Shown here piece after piece: positions 63,414-64,000 of a stretch of 64,000 nucleotides of DNA. The position numbers and the translations under genes are program-made. The notes beneath the pieces were generated by a model that had not been told where the DNA came from, did not search any database, and saw only the letters and a list, made by a program, of their open reading frames with translations. Location: positions 62,001 to 126,000 of the forward strand of contig NZ_MUKP01000014.1 of the NCBI RefSeq assembly GCF_002081715.1. Reading direction: 5' to 3'. This stretch comes from Nocardia donostiensis (GTDB lineage Bacteria; Actinomycetota; Actinomycetes; Mycobacteriales; Mycobacteriaceae). How positions within the stretch are numbered: the first letter of the stretch is position 1; each line of letters starts with the position of its first letter.

Positions 63414-64000
63414 ATGCGTGGAGACGGTGACGGGTGGTCGCGCGGCCCGGACGGCGTGCGGCACTGGGGACGCTTCGGCGCGGCCGGGCTGTTGCTGCGG
63501 GCGCCGCTCGGTGCGGGCGGATCGGCGGTACTGCTGCAGCACCGGGCGGCGTGGAGCCATGAGGGCGGAACCTGGGCGCTGCCCGGCGGTGCCCGCGACA
63601 GCCATGAGACGCCGGTGCACGCGGCGGTACGTGAGGCCGGTGAGGAAGCCGGTATCAAGGCAGGCGATGTACGGGTGCGCGTGGAACGGGTCACCGCAAC
63701 CGCGCCCAGCGGCTGGAGCTACACCACGGTGATCGCCGACGCCGCCGAAACCCTGCCGACCAGCGCGAATGGTGAAAGCGTCGAGCTGGCGTGGGTACCG
63801 GAGGACGAGGTGGACCAACGTCCGCTGCATCCCGGTTTCGCTGCCGCATGGCCGTCACTGCGCGCGCTGCCCGCCCGCCTCGACCTCAGCGCGGTGCCCG
63901 CCGACGACGCGGAGGAATTGGCCGAGGCGCTGCCGCGCACCGTATACCTCGCTGGTCAGGGGTTCGTCTGGTTACATACCGAGGCAGCCGGCCCGGGTGA
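63414..64000 (+). CDS. Nudix hydrolase (MutT3-like), truncated at window edge
   Basis: 195 codons are visible and the C-terminus runs off the window. The Nudix box GGARDSHETPVHAAVREAGE-EAGI fits GX5EX7REUXEEXGU. The N-terminus is MRGDGDGWSRGPDGVRHWGR. Such enzymes hydrolyse oxidised or surplus nucleotides; MutT3 (Rv0413) is the expected counterpart next to Rv0412c. ATG 63414 has AAGGACGG about seven bases upstream. The exact substrate cannot be told. Confidence 0.87.
   Translation, partial: MRGDGDGWSRGPDGVRHWGRFGAAGLLLRAPLGAGGSAVLLQHRAAWSHEGGTWALPGGARDSHETPVHAAVREAGEEAGIKAGDVRVRVERVTATAPSGWSYTTVIADAAETLPTSANGESVELAWVPEDEVDQRPLHPGFAAAWPSLRALPARLDLSAVPADDAEELAEALPRTVYLAGQGFVWLHTEAAGPG

Overview
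The window is high-GC actinobacterial chromosome, most likely from a mycolic-acid producer of the genus Nocardia. The genus is inferred, not proven. The grounds are the HspR/HAIR-controlled dnaK-grpE-dnaJ-hspR operon, a TtfA-like mycolate transport factor, a fused HadA/HadB-type dehydratase, an F420-dependent glucose-6-phosphate dehydrogenase, a SAM-IV riboswitch, an IdeR-type iron box, and many GTG starts. From memory, gene content follows the M. tuberculosis Rv0350-Rv0413 segment in rearranged order: dnaK operon, flavohemoprotein (Rv0385), clpB (Rv0384c), ttfA (Rv0383c), pyrE (Rv0382c), RNA methyltransferase (Rv0380c), GH76 (Rv0365c), DedA (Rv0364), fba (Rv0363c), Rv0361, Rv0360c, Rv0359, Rv0358, purA (Rv0357c), rhodanese-metZ (Rv0390-0391), fgd1 (Rv0407), pta-ackA (Rv0408-0409), glnH-glnX (Rv0411c-0412c) and mutT3 (Rv0413). 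No mobile element, CRISPR array, tRNA or rRNA was seen.

Layout. 1-5.5 kb: a truncated Hsp70-like gene behind an ATPase-LuxR regulator, an HhH DNA-repair-like gene, and a MarR/MFS divergent pair with a clear operator. 5.7-10.1 kb: the heat-shock operon. 10.7-13.9 kb: three related FAD/NAD(P) reductases, two of them with globin domains. 14-18 kb: a quinone oxidoreductase and clpB with a second HAIR site. 18-24.5 kb: an envelope and lipid block (DUF5666-like membrane protein, TtfA, PyrE, KAS III, YhhN) and a two-component system. 24.6-32.8 kb: RNA methyltransferase, GH76, DedA, fba, an EmbR-like SARP-FHA regulator, a secreted DUF4185 protein and a HadAB-type dehydratase. 32.9-43.7 kb: a very large repetitive Rv0361-type membrane protein, DUF3151, FUSC, M50 protease, purA and a large LuxR regulator. 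43.9-50 kb: small lipoprotein, hydrolase, O6-alkylguanine transferase, MocR regulator, alpha-methylacyl-CoA racemase and DUF456. 50-64 kb: amidohydrolase, IdeR-boxed fprA, SAM-IV-controlled rhodanese-metZ, HAD, fgd, pta-ackA, glnH-glnX and a truncated Nudix gene.

Several genes cooperate. HspR should repress both dnaK and clpB through matching HAIR inverted repeats. Rhodanese-metZ is sulfur assimilation under a SAM riboswitch. GlnH-GlnX is a ligand-sensing pair whose usual effector kinase PknG is missing from its expected place next to ackA. TtfA, HadAB, GH76, DUF4185 and the EmbR-like regulator all point to building or remodelling of the mycolyl-arabinogalactan-mannan envelope.

The least explained material is intergenic. 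There is a dispersed GC-rich element in at least five gaps, a 175-bp structure with three 36-bp tandem units inside 21-bp inverted arms (39.1 kb), and degenerate extra copies of gene 3' ends beyond the stop codons of two unrelated genes (3.1 and 50.1-50.5 kb). A 60-bp minisatellite lies inside the 918-residue protein (34.7-35.2 kb).
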